Positions 53,216 through 61,596 of a stretch of DNA of 64,000 nucleotides are shown here, in pieces. Position numbers and translations under genes: made by a program. The notes under the pieces were generated by a model. That model saw only the letters and a program-made list of their open reading frames with translations. It searched no databases and was not told the DNA's origin. Positions within the stretch are counted from its first letter, which is position 1. Every line of letters starts with the position of its first letter. The stretch is from a bacterium (GTDB taxonomy: Bacteria > Desulfobacterota > Desulfocorpusculales > Desulfocorpusculum): NCBI GenBank assembly GCA_037481695.1, contig JBBFLE010000001.1:1-64000 (forward strand). Reading direction: 5' to 3'.

Positions 53216-55837
53216 TCAACTCTGAGTTGGCTTCCAGGTCTCTGCAACTATCTTCCATTGCCCGTTCTCATTTATTAGCTCCAGCTCCTTCCTTCCTTTG
53301 TCCTGGTGATGGTCTGCCCGGTAGTGCTGAAGAAAGGAAATCCTGAGCTTGTCACCCAGTTTTTTGGACTCCAGGCCCTCGGTGCTTACCTGGATGGACT
53401 GGGCCTTCTTGAAGGTAGCGGCCTTGTATGCCCGCCACCCCTTCCAGTCCATTGTTCCTGACTTGAATTTCTTGGAGTAAAACTCCATATACGCGTCTAT
53501 GTCCCTGGACTGCCAGGCCTTGCGCCACCTCTCCACAAAAGATGCCGCGGACTCGGTGGGAATGCCACTGCCAGAGGTACCTGGAGATGAACCCTTGGGA
53601 GCGGAGACTTCTTTGATGGCCTTTTGGGAAGGAGCTGTGCTGCTTGCTGCTATCCTGGCTGCTTCCTCCTCGGCGCGAAGGGAAGGAGCCGAGACAGCGG
53701 CTGCCTGGGGTGGAGCCGCATCTTGGGCTGGCTGAGTTTCCTTGCTTTCCAAATCCTTGCCTGGTTTCTGCGGCGCAGAAGAGGCAGCGGGCTTGCCTGA
53801 GAGTGTTGGGCTGGAAGCAGAAGCCAACTCCTGGGAAGGCTCCTTGGGTGCTTTAGGCTCCTGGGATGCCACTTGGGCAAAAGGCGCAGACAATCCAGGC
53901 CTGCTTTTGGGTTCCTTGGAGCCCTGAGCCTCTTCCTTGTCACCTTTTTGGGATTTGGGATGAAGTACGGCCGAAACCCTCTTTTCCTCACTTCCCACAA
54001 CCGTCATTTTCTCCTGATCCAGCTGGACCAAGACCTTCTCACCGTCAATCCAGTCTTTTCCCTGCCAGATCTTGGGGTTTCCGTGAAGCTCTATGGTTCG
54101 GCGCAGATGGTCGAACTCGGCCCTGTCGCACGTGGCCACCCGATCGTTCTGAGTGATCTTGACGTTGTCTTGAGCCACTACCTTTCTGATTCCACCTCCT
54201 TGCTCCTGAGGAGCCATATCAGCCACTATTTTTCGAGCATATAGGTAAGTCTCCTCTTGCTGGGCCACCACATTTCCTTCAAAAATCACCCGGTTCTCCC
54301 TTTGGAAAGCATCCATGCGGTCTGCTGTTATGTTTATGGGCTTATCGCTTCTAAGTTCACCGAAACCTACACCCTCTTCCTTGGCTTGAGATGATTTGCC
54401 TTTGCCCCCAGGACCCGAATTCCCACCGGCAGATTCGTGGGCCAGGGCCTTGTCCTGCCCTTCAGTTCTGGCTGCTGCTGCTTTGGGAGAACTCACCTGA
54501 GGTCCGGTCTCAACAACTGCCTGCCTGGAGGCAACTCTAATCTCTTGAGAAGAAGCTTTGGTGCGTTCTGGGGATAATGGTCTTGTCTCCTCTGCTTTTT
54601 CTGCCTTGGGATGATCCTCCAGAGGCTTCATATCAGACTTGGATTCCTTCTGCCCCCCTTCTTCTGGGGAGCCAGCGTCGGCGAGAGCCTCACTTTGCTT
54701 TGCAACTCTGGCCTGTTCATAAGTGGGGGGCTCAGACATGGCCCCTTGGGATGCCTGCTCCACCTTGGGAGGAGATGTTTGTTTGGCAGTATCAGGGGTG
54801 GTCTGGATGGCCTGGGAACTCAGATCCTGTGGCCCGGCCGTCTCCCTCGGGCTCTTGGGCCCGGTATCCTGAGTGGCCATACTCTTGGCAAGCTGTTCTT
54901 TTTCCTGGGCCATGGCAGGTTCTTGGCCAGAAATGGATTCTGCCGGGGCCACGGTAACATCCAATTCTTTGGAAGAGCTGGCTACAGCCTGTACAGGCTT
55001 CTCTGAGCCCTTAGGTTGCGAAGGGGCCGGGGGAGAGGAGGCCTGTTGAGGGGAAAGGGCCACATGTGCCAGATCCCCCTGCAAGAGCTTTTGGGCTTTT
55101 TGAGCATACTTGCCCTTGGGATACTGTTGGGAAAGCACCTGGAGGGTTCGAGCCGCTTTCTCCGGCTCCTTCACAGCCTGATAAGCCTCGGCCAGTTGAA
55201 AAAGCACCTCCTCATCCAAAGCAATGTTGGGGTACTTGGACAAGGCCGCCTCATACCTCTGTATGGCTGCCTGATATTTGTTCATCCGGAAGTAAAAATT
55301 CCCCACATATACCTCATGATCCGAGAGCTTCTTCATACACTCTTGGGCCTTTTGATAGGCATCATAAGCATAAGGAGTATCGGGGAAATGGGTCAGCAGG
55401 TAATGGAACTCGGCCAGGGCCTTTTCGGTCTCGCTTTGATCACGATCCACAGAGAGACTTCTGTGATAATGGCACATCCCCAACATGTAAACCACGTAAG
55501 GAATATAAGGACTGGCTGGGTGCATCTTACGAACTTCTTCATAACCCTCTGCAGCTTCGGCATATTCTTTGTTGGAGTAATGCGCGTCTGCGATTTTCAG
55601 GTCTGCCATGACTGCCGCAGCCTCTGAGGGGAAATCATATTTGAGCTTGTAGAAGGTCTCTATGGCCTGACGGTAGTTCTTCTGTTCCAATTGTGAGGTG
55701 CCCTGCTTGTAAAGCTCATCAGCGTTTTTTCCCTTGGGACTCTGGATGGGCTTGTCCAAGGAACAAGAAGATGATCCCACGGCAGCCACCAGGCAAACCC
55801 AAATTAGAAACCAGCTGCGCAAATTCATGATTCTCAC
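53216..55837 (-). CDS. Fusion of BamD-type TPR domain, LptA/OstA-type domain and NTF2-like domain
   Basis: 873 residues in one open frame. The N-terminal signal ends in SSSC25, an atypical lipobox with Ser at -3. Residues about 35-256 are BamD/YfiO-like TPRs (ADELYKQGTSQLEQKNYRQAIETFYKLKYDFP...). Residues 257-490 are a disordered Ser/Pro/Lys/Glu/Gln linker. Residues about 495-618 match LptA/OstA (SDKPINITADRMDAF...NRVIFEGNVVAQQEETYLYARKI). A second linker (619-755) leads to residues about 763-870, an NTF2/SnoaL-like domain of the type found as Cds6 at the end of some L,D-transpeptidases (VERWRKAWQSRDIDAYMEFYS... WKIVAETW). BamD assembles outer-membrane beta-barrels; LptA carries lipopolysaccharide across the periplasm. 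It has its own promoter and leads into tolQ. Confidence 0.88.
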   Translation of the reverse strand: MRIMNLRSWFLIWVCLVAAVGSSSCSLDKPIQSPKGKNADELYKQGTSQLEQKNYRQAIETFYKLKYDFPSEAAAVMADLKIADAHYSNKEYAEAAEGYEEVRKMHPASPYIPYVVYMLGMCHYHRSLSVDRDQSETEKALAEFHYLLTHFPDTPYAYDAYQKAQECMKKLSDHEVYVGNFYFRMNKYQAAIQRYEAALSKYPNIALDEEVLFQLAEAYQAVKEPEKAARTLQVLSQQYPKGKYAQKAQKLLQGDLAHVALSPQQASSPPAPSQPKGSEKPVQAVASSSKELDVTVAPAESISGQEPAMAQEKEQLAKSMATQDTGPKSPRETAGPQDLSSQAIQTTPDTAKQTSPPKVEQASQGAMSEPPTYEQARVAKQSEALADAGSPEEGGQKESKSDMKPLEDHPKAEKAEETRPLSPERTKASSQEIRVASRQAVVETGPQVSSPKAAAARTEGQDKALAHESAGGNSGPGGKGKSSQAKEEGVGFGELRSDKPINITADRMDAFQRENRVIFEGNVVAQQEETYLYARKIVADMAPQEQGGGIRKVVAQDNVKITQNDRVATCDRAEFDHLRRTIELHGNPKIWQGKDWIDGEKVLVQLDQEKMTVVGSEEKRVSAVLHPKSQKGDKEEAQGSKEPKSRPGLSAPFAQVASQEPKAPKEPSQELASASSPTLSGKPAASSAPQKPGKDLESKETQPAQDAAPPQAAAVSAPSLRAEEEAARIAASSTAPSQKAIKEVSAPKGSSPGTSGSGIPTESAASFVERWRKAWQSRDIDAYMEFYSKKFKSGTMDWKGWRAYKAATFKKAQSIQVSTEGLESKKLGDKLRISFLQHYRADHHQDKGRKELELINENGQWKIVAETWKPTQS

Positions 55838-55889
55838 CTAAAAAGAGCTTGTGGAGGTGCTCTCAGAAGCCTCCTGTGGTTGAGAGTTT

Positions 55890-55918
55890 ACCATATCGGA
55901 AATCCAGAATTTTGTCAA
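55890..55918 (-). promoter_or_regulatory. Strong sigma70-type promoter before the BamD-LptA-NTF2 gene
   Basis: On the minus strand: TTGACA, a 17-nt spacer, TATGGT, ending about 53 nt before the ATG. No other strong promoter was seen between it and tolQ, so it may drive the fusion gene and the tol-pal genes together. The remaining part of the 387-bp gap (55838-56224) holds nothing else I can name. Confidence 0.7.
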
Positions 55919-56224
55919 ATTTCGGCCCCGAATCTAAAGTAATTGATGAGAGTTACCCTCTTGTCCAGGACTCCTTTTCCAAGCCCCATGGAATCAACTA
56001 TGGGGGCCATGCCCATCGAGATCTTTGACACCCTTGAGTGTATGGCGGATTACATCGCCCCCTCAAAGAACCCTCCTGCCTGCTTTGGGCAACCCATGGC
56101 ATTTCGTCAAAGGTTTCATATGGTTTAAATTGATTTCCCATGCTTCAGGGTCTATACTCTTTATCCCAACTCTGTGAGTGATCTTAAAGCCCCAGCCATG
56201 GGGCTTGGGGCCCGGTGGAATGAG

Positions 56225-58513
56225 ATGGCCAATCCTGTAGTCAGTCAACCTGCGACACCCGAGGAGTTGGTGCGCCTCCTTACAGTGGCCACCCGAAATC
56301 TGTCCATGTATTCCCAGGAACATCCGGCCTTTCAAAGATCCCTGGAGAAGGTGGCAGAGGTGCTGGGAAAAATCCTTGAAAGCCGTGACACAATACACCT
56401 GCAGGCCACCAGGGAACATCTCATGGTAGACGGGCGACTGCTCCCCCCAACTCCCCTGTTGAAGTCTTTTGCTTCGGATCTTCTCAAGAGAGGCATCCAG
56501 GCAATGGCGATTTCCAAAGGGGTGGAGCCTGCAGAACTGGCGCTGCTGGTGGAGTTCTTGGGAAGACGTCTTGTTGAGGGAGCTGAACTGCCTTCCTACG
56601 AGCAGCAACTGCGTCTCAAGGGAGTCAGCCACATCAGAATTCATCCCATTCGGCCCAGTCCCCTTGAAACATTCCCCATCGGCGAGGCCCTTCTGGCAAA
56701 GGTCCTTTCGGGTGAGGGAGCCGAAAAGGGAGACCGAGATGCTCTTGCCGAGTACCTGCTGAGGGATCCTCAGGGTGTGGGAAGGGCCCTTTCCCAAGGC
56801 ATTTCCAAGGCCAGCAATGAGCCTGGGGAGCGTGCCAGGTGGGCGGCAGAAAGACTCCTGTTGCTCCTGGAAGATCTTCTGGAGGGTCGCCCCGAGCAGT
56901 GGGAGGTCTTCAGGGACAGACTGGCCCAAGTGGTACTTGGAGTTGAGCTGGATGCCCAGGTGGATTTTTTCCATTTGGCTTGTGCACAAGGCGGAAACCT
57001 GGCCGTCTGGGCAAGGGATCTGGCCCAAAAAATGCCTTCCCAAGCACTGGCAGAGGTCTTGGCCAGAAATCTGACCCAAGACAAAGAGACTCCAAAGAAA
57101 AAAGAGCTCGTCAAATATCTGCTCGGTGACCAGCCCTCCATAACCAAGCTCCTTCCAGAACTGGAGCGCAAGCTGGCCGATTACGGGGTTTCCAAGGAGG
57201 ATTTCCTCAAGCTCCTGGAAGAGGAACCCCTGGGCGCACTGGATAGAGCCATGCTCTTTCTGCAGGGCTCTCCTCTCACCACCCAACTGGCCCTGGAGGT
57301 ACCAGCCCTTGCGAGGGAACTCTTGGAGGGCGGCCGCAAAGAAGAGGCTCTCAGGGTCATAAAGCGTTTTCTCAACGGCCTCAATCATACCCAATGGGAG
57401 ATTCGCAAGGCCGTGGCAGAAGGAATAGCAGAGCTGCAGGCTCTTCTGGAACAATTGCCTGGATCTGGCCGGATACAGGAGCAGGTAAGCCAGTTTCTCA
57501 TGAAGAAGGCCCTTCATGAGCCAGACAAGGAGGTTTTCAGGTTCCTGTTTGAAGCCTTGGAGGAGAGGGCCCTGGGTCTCATATCCAAAGACCAGTTTCA
57601 GGAGGCCTTGAGCCTTCTGCAGGATCTGTACAGCGCCCCAGGCGTGGAGACCTTGGAGCCCTCTTATCTGGCAGGCAGAAAAGACCAGCTCAGGCGAAGA
57701 CTTGTTCCCACCCCTTTTCTGGATGAGGCCTGTGCAAAAATCATAAGTGATGTGGAAAATGATTTCCTGCAAGGCATCATGGCCGTGCGCCTCTTGGGGG
57801 AGGAAGGAGCTCGTAAGATCATAGAACTCCTCGGGGAAGAAAAACAGCTGAGCAAGAGGTTCCGCCTCATGAAGGCTCTTAGGGAAATGGGAGAGCATGC
57901 TTTGGAGCCCATCAAGAAAGGGCTCCTGGACCCCAGATGGTATCTGGTGAGAAACCTGGCCATGGTATTGGGAGAGCTCAAGGATCCCAGAGCCGTCAAC
58001 CCCCTGCTGGGCCTCATGGGACACACGGATCCCAGGGTGCGAAGGGAAGCAATCTACGCTCTGGGCAGCATAGGCCACCCCAAGGCTGCCGAGGCAGCCA
58101 CAAAGGCTTTGGAGGACGAGGACGAGGGGGTCCGGTTGAAGGCAGTGGAGGTCCTCAAGAGCCTGGGAAGCAGGGAAGCAATTGAAAGAATTCGCTCCCT
58201 GATTTCTCGAGGAAGCACAAGGGGCAGCGCAGATGCGCAAATGCGTCTCAAGGCTTTGAGAGCCTTGGCGGAACTTGGGCAGGAAGAAGATGTTCCATTG
58301 ATACAGGAACTCATCTCCAGAAAAAGGTTTTTCCTCAGGGCCGAGAGTGAAGAGGTCAGAAAGGAGGCTGTCTTGGCCCTGGCCGGAATCTTCCGTAGGA
58401 CAAGTTCCGCCCTTGCCCTCAAGAGCTTGGAAGATGCTGCTGGGTCTGACCCCAGCCCTGTGGTAAGGGACACTGCCCAAAAGGCTATGAATCGCAAGGG
58501 TGGCCCCGCCTGA
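56225..58513 (+). CDS. HEAT-repeat protein, unknown function
   Basis: About 762 residues from the ATG at 56225 (GGTGG 6 nt upstream); GTG and ATG codons further upstream are less likely. It has no signal peptide or membrane span. The C-terminal third (about 520-755) has regular HEAT/PBS-lyase repeats (for example PRAVNPLLGLMGHTDPRVRREAIYALGSIGHPKAAEA). The N-terminal two thirds are helical and less regular. HEAT arrays are protein-binding scaffolds. It lies alone on the plus strand, convergent with the radical SAM gene. Similar large HEAT proteins of unknown role are common in Desulfobacterota. Confidence 0.88.
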   Translation: MANPVVSQPATPEELVRLLTVATRNLSMYSQEHPAFQRSLEKVAEVLGKILESRDTIHLQATREHLMVDGRLLPPTPLLKSFASDLLKRGIQAMAISKGVEPAELALLVEFLGRRLVEGAELPSYEQQLRLKGVSHIRIHPIRPSPLETFPIGEALLAKVLSGEGAEKGDRDALAEYLLRDPQGVGRALSQGISKASNEPGERARWAAERLLLLLEDLLEGRPEQWEVFRDRLAQVVLGVELDAQVDFFHLACAQGGNLAVWARDLAQKMPSQALAEVLARNLTQDKETPKKKELVKYLLGDQPSITKLLPELERKLADYGVSKEDFLKLLEEEPLGALDRAMLFLQGSPLTTQLALEVPALARELLEGGRKEEALRVIKRFLNGLNHTQWEIRKAVAEGIAELQALLEQLPGSGRIQEQVSQFLMKKALHEPDKEVFRFLFEALEERALGLISKDQFQEALSLLQDLYSAPGVETLEPSYLAGRKDQLRRRLVPTPFLDEACAKIISDVENDFLQGIMAVRLLGEEGARKIIELLGEEKQLSKRFRLMKALREMGEHALEPIKKGLLDPRWYLVRNLAMVLGELKDPRAVNPLLGLMGHTDPRVRREAIYALGSIGHPKAAEAATKALEDEDEGVRLKAVEVLKSLGSREAIERIRSLISRGSTRGSADAQMRLKALRALAELGQEEDVPLIQELISRKRFFLRAESEEVRKEAVLALAGIFRRTSSALALKSLEDAAGSDPSPVVRDTAQKAMNRKGGPA

Positions 58514-58587
58514 GCGTCCCTTGGGGAAGTTCCTGGGAAGACCCAGGGCCGGTCTTTTGCCTTGTTCCATGCAGACATCCAGGCCCT

Positions 58588-60327
58588 TCATTGGGAGATT
58601 GCCCTTGCCATGGCTTTTTGATAAGCCCGCCAAAGAAGCTCCTTGGAATAACCCTGATCTATGAAGTCCCAAGGGAAAATCTCTTCTGAATCCCGCAGGC
58701 GGTAAAGGTAGAAGTCCGGGTTGAGGTTTACTTCCTTGAGAGCCTTTTCCCAGGTTGCTCCACCTGCCACAAGCCGCAAGACCAGAGCCAGCTTCCTGTC
58801 CCCCCGAGCCAGAAGACATTGGATTCTGGACCACTTGGGAGGCTCGTAAAGAATCTGGACTCGCCTCTCGCTTCTCAATTGCCTCTGGATGAGCTGTATG
58901 CGGGACTTGAGTTCCGAGGTGTCCTCCAAGGGGTGCCACTGAAAAGCGGTCCAGGGTTTTGGAACAAAAGGATTCACGCTCAAGGTTATCTTCTCCAGGC
59001 CTTTACCCTGAGTGGCCTTTCTGCCTATGTGGAGCAGTTTCTTTGTCAGTTCAGCTATTTGTTCCACGTCCTGGCGAGTCTCCGTGGGAAGCCCCACCAT
59101 GAAATAAAGCTTGAGGCGCCCGATGCCCACCGAAAGAATCCTTTTCACAGCATCCAGGATTTGATGCTCCTTTATTGCCTTGCCTATCAAATCCCTTAGC
59201 CTCTGGGAGCCTGCCTCTGGAGCCAAAGAGATGGTCTTGTGCCCGCTCTTGGCCAAGCCTTCCAGGAGGTAGTCCTCCAGGCGATCCAACCTCAAGGAGG
59301 AGACCGAGATCTTCCCTCCTCTGGATAAGACCTCTGCACATATCCTTTGCAGGTCAGGGTGATCGCAAACCGATGAGCTCACAAGACCGATCTTGTCCCT
59401 GAGCCTTAGACCTTCTTCTATGACCCTCCTTAGGCTCTCCATGGAGCGGTGCCTGGTGGGGGAAAACACGTGCCCTGCTGCGCAAAAAAGGCACCTTCTG
59501 GGGCAACCTCTGCCTATTTCCACAAGAACCATGGATTCAAACTCACTGGCAGGCCCCAGTACAAAGCTCCTTGGCACCTCTGCTTCCAGATTTGAGGTGA
59601 CTCGCCTGAGAACCTTTTCAGGGGCGCCCTTTACGGGTCGAAAGGCTCGGATTAGCCCCCTTTTGTCATACTTGACCCGGTACAGGCATGGCACGTACAC
59701 CCCTTGAATTCTGCTCATTTCCTCCAGGCATTCCTTCTTGGTGAGCCGCAACTGCCTGCAAGAGCGATACTTTCTCAAGAGTTCCGGCAAAAGGGGCTCG
59801 GCTTCACCTATGGCGAAAAGATCTACAAAAAGGGCTATGGGCTCCGGGTTCAAAGAAGCCGTAGCCCCACCAACCCAGACCATGGGATGAGGAGGCAGCC
59901 TTCTGGCAGAATCCAGAGGTATCCCGGCCGATCTAAGCATTTGGGGCAGGTGCGCATAATCGTTTTCAAAAGGTATGGAAAAGGCCAGGATCTCAAAGCG
60001 TCCCAAAGGCTGTTGGGTCTCCAGGGAAAGGGGAGGGTATCCTTCCTGGGGATCCCAAAAAATCCTCTCGCAAACCACGTCCTCCTCCCGGTTCAACATG
60101 TAGTACACCAGCTGGAAGCCTAGATTTGCCATGCCTACGGAGTAGGCATTGGGAAACACCAAGCCAACGGGTATCTTCCCTCCCCAAGGCTTCACCACCG
60201 GGTTTTCTTCGCTTGCCAGGAGGCGGCGAAGGTTCTCTATCCGGACTCTGGGATCCAAGGAACCTCTGGCCCGATCATGGCAAAAGCATGATCTCAGACA
60301 AGGCCGATTTTGAGTTGAATTCCTCAA
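58588..60327 (-). CDS. B12-binding-domain / radical SAM protein
   Basis: 579 residues. An N-terminal Rossmann-like B12-binding-type domain (about 45-185, KIPVGLVFPNAYSVGMANLGFQ) precedes a radical SAM core with Cys275, Cys279 and Cys282 (GCPRRCLFCAAG), followed by a C-terminal helical region. No specific reaction can be assigned. The start is problematic: the open frame begins at a TTG without a Shine-Dalgarno, and the conserved part (RIENLRRLL) begins only near residue 28, while no ATG or GTG is in frame near it. It follows ftsZ by 44 bp. Confidence 0.85.
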   Translation of the reverse strand: MRNSTQNRPCLRSCFCHDRARGSLDPRVRIENLRRLLASEENPVVKPWGGKIPVGLVFPNAYSVGMANLGFQLVYYMLNREEDVVCERIFWDPQEGYPPLSLETQQPLGRFEILAFSIPFENDYAHLPQMLRSAGIPLDSARRLPPHPMVWVGGATASLNPEPIALFVDLFAIGEAEPLLPELLRKYRSCRQLRLTKKECLEEMSRIQGVYVPCLYRVKYDKRGLIRAFRPVKGAPEKVLRRVTSNLEAEVPRSFVLGPASEFESMVLVEIGRGCPRRCLFCAAGHVFSPTRHRSMESLRRVIEEGLRLRDKIGLVSSSVCDHPDLQRICAEVLSRGGKISVSSLRLDRLEDYLLEGLAKSGHKTISLAPEAGSQRLRDLIGKAIKEHQILDAVKRILSVGIGRLKLYFMVGLPTETRQDVEQIAELTKKLLHIGRKATQGKGLEKITLSVNPFVPKPWTAFQWHPLEDTSELKSRIQLIQRQLRSERRVQILYEPPKWSRIQCLLARGDRKLALVLRLVAGGATWEKALKEVNLNPDFYLYRLRDSEEIFPWDFIDQGYSKELLWRAYQKAMARAISQ

Positions 60328-60371
60328 GCCGGCTCTGGGGAAAAACCATATTGCCTTGTAGACCCCGTGTT

Positions 60372-61517
60372 TCAGTCCGCCTGCTTGCGCAGAAATGTTG
60401 GTATCTCCAGATCCTCAGGGTCCACCTTTTCCCTTCGCTTGGGAGGAGCCAGGTTTTGCAACTGGGCCCTTCTGAAGGTCGGCACATCCAGGTCTCGTCT
60501 AGGATCCCTAGATCCGCCCACTACCGCTTTCAAGGGCCTGACCTCCTCTTTTCTAGCAGCCTTGCTGAACCCTGTTGCTATGACCGTGGCCCTAAGCTCT
60601 TCTCCCAGCTCATCGTCTATGACAGCCCCAAAGATTATGTTGGCATCGTCATGAGCTTCTTTTTGGACCAGGGCCACTGCATCTTTCACCTGGTCCAGGG
60701 TTAGGCTCTTGGAAGAGCCGGTCACATTTATGAGAATCCCTGTGGCGCCCTCTATGGATACGTCTTCCAGCAGAGGACTGCACACTGCTGCCTGGGCCGC
60801 CTGGGTCCCTCGGTTCTCCCCGGTGGCAGAGCCGGTTCCCATGAGAGCCTTTCCCATACAGGACATGACAGTCATCACGTCGGCAAAGTCCACGTTGATT
60901 ATTCCATGCACCGTTATTATGTCGGTGATCCCCTTTACTGCTTGGAGCAGCACATCGTCGGCCACCCTGAAGGCTTCCTGGAGCTTGGTGTCCTTGCCCG
61001 AAACACTCAGCAGCCTGTCATTGGGGATCGTGATGAGGGTGTCCACAGCCTCCTCCAATTCCTGGATGCCTTGTTCTGCCTGGCTGCTGCGCTTTCTTCC
61101 CTCGAAGAAGAAAGGTTTGGTCACCACCGCCACCGTGAGTATACCCAGCTCCCGGGCCAGCTTGGCCACCACAGGAGCGCCTCCTGTGCCTGTTCCTCCC
61201 CCCATGCCTGCTGCAATAAACAGCATGTCAGTGTCCAGAAGACCTTCCTTGAGACGCTGGATGTCCTCCAGGGCTGCGCTCTTGCCCACCTCTGGGTTTG
61301 CTCCAGCTCCCAGTCCCTTGGTGAGCCTGGCCCCCAGCTGTATCTTGATGGGGGAAAGGCTGGCCTTGAGGGCCTGCACGTCTGTGTTGGCTGCGATGAA
61401 CTCGACCCCTCGGAGTTCAGAGCGGATCATGTTGTCCACCGCATTGCACCCCCCTCCGCCGATGCCCAAAACCTTGATGCGGGCCGGCTGCACCCTGTTT
61501 TCCTCGAACTCCAGCAT
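60372..61517 (-). CDS. ftsZ: Cell-division GTPase FtsZ
   Basis: Tubulin homologue that forms the division ring. I chose the ATG at 61517 (GGAGG 7 nt upstream), seven codons inside the longest frame. The N-terminal GGGGCNAVDNM and tubulin signature GMGGGTGTGGAPV are intact, and the C-terminal peptide DLEIPTFLRKQAD is the docking tail for FtsA and ZipA. 381 residues. Confidence 0.97.
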   Translation of the reverse strand: MLEFEENRVQPARIKVLGIGGGGCNAVDNMIRSELRGVEFIAANTDVQALKASLSPIKIQLGARLTKGLGAGANPEVGKSAALEDIQRLKEGLLDTDMLFIAAGMGGGTGTGGAPVVAKLARELGILTVAVVTKPFFFEGRKRSSQAEQGIQELEEAVDTLITIPNDRLLSVSGKDTKLQEAFRVADDVLLQAVKGITDIITVHGIINVDFADVMTVMSCMGKALMGTGSATGENRGTQAAQAAVCSPLLEDVSIEGATGILINVTGSSKSLTLDQVKDAVALVQKEAHDDANIIFGAVIDDELGEELRATVIATGFSKAARKEEVRPLKAVVGGSRDPRRDLDVPTFRRAQLQNLAPPKRREKVDPEDLEIPTFLRKQAD

Positions 61518-61596
61518 GGCGTCACCTCCCTCTTTCATGGCTCCCCTTGCCTCCCCTATGCTTTCTTTGGACTCGCGGTTTGCTTTGTTGCCCTTT

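Noticed and set aside
56063-58939. 958-codon open frame on the minus strand opposite the HEAT-repeat gene
   Set aside because: It is antisense to a gene with clear repeats and ribosome site. Its translation is Leu/Gln/Gly/His-rich without domain patterns, and its 5' end runs into the radical SAM gene. It results from GC-biased codon use of the opposite strand.
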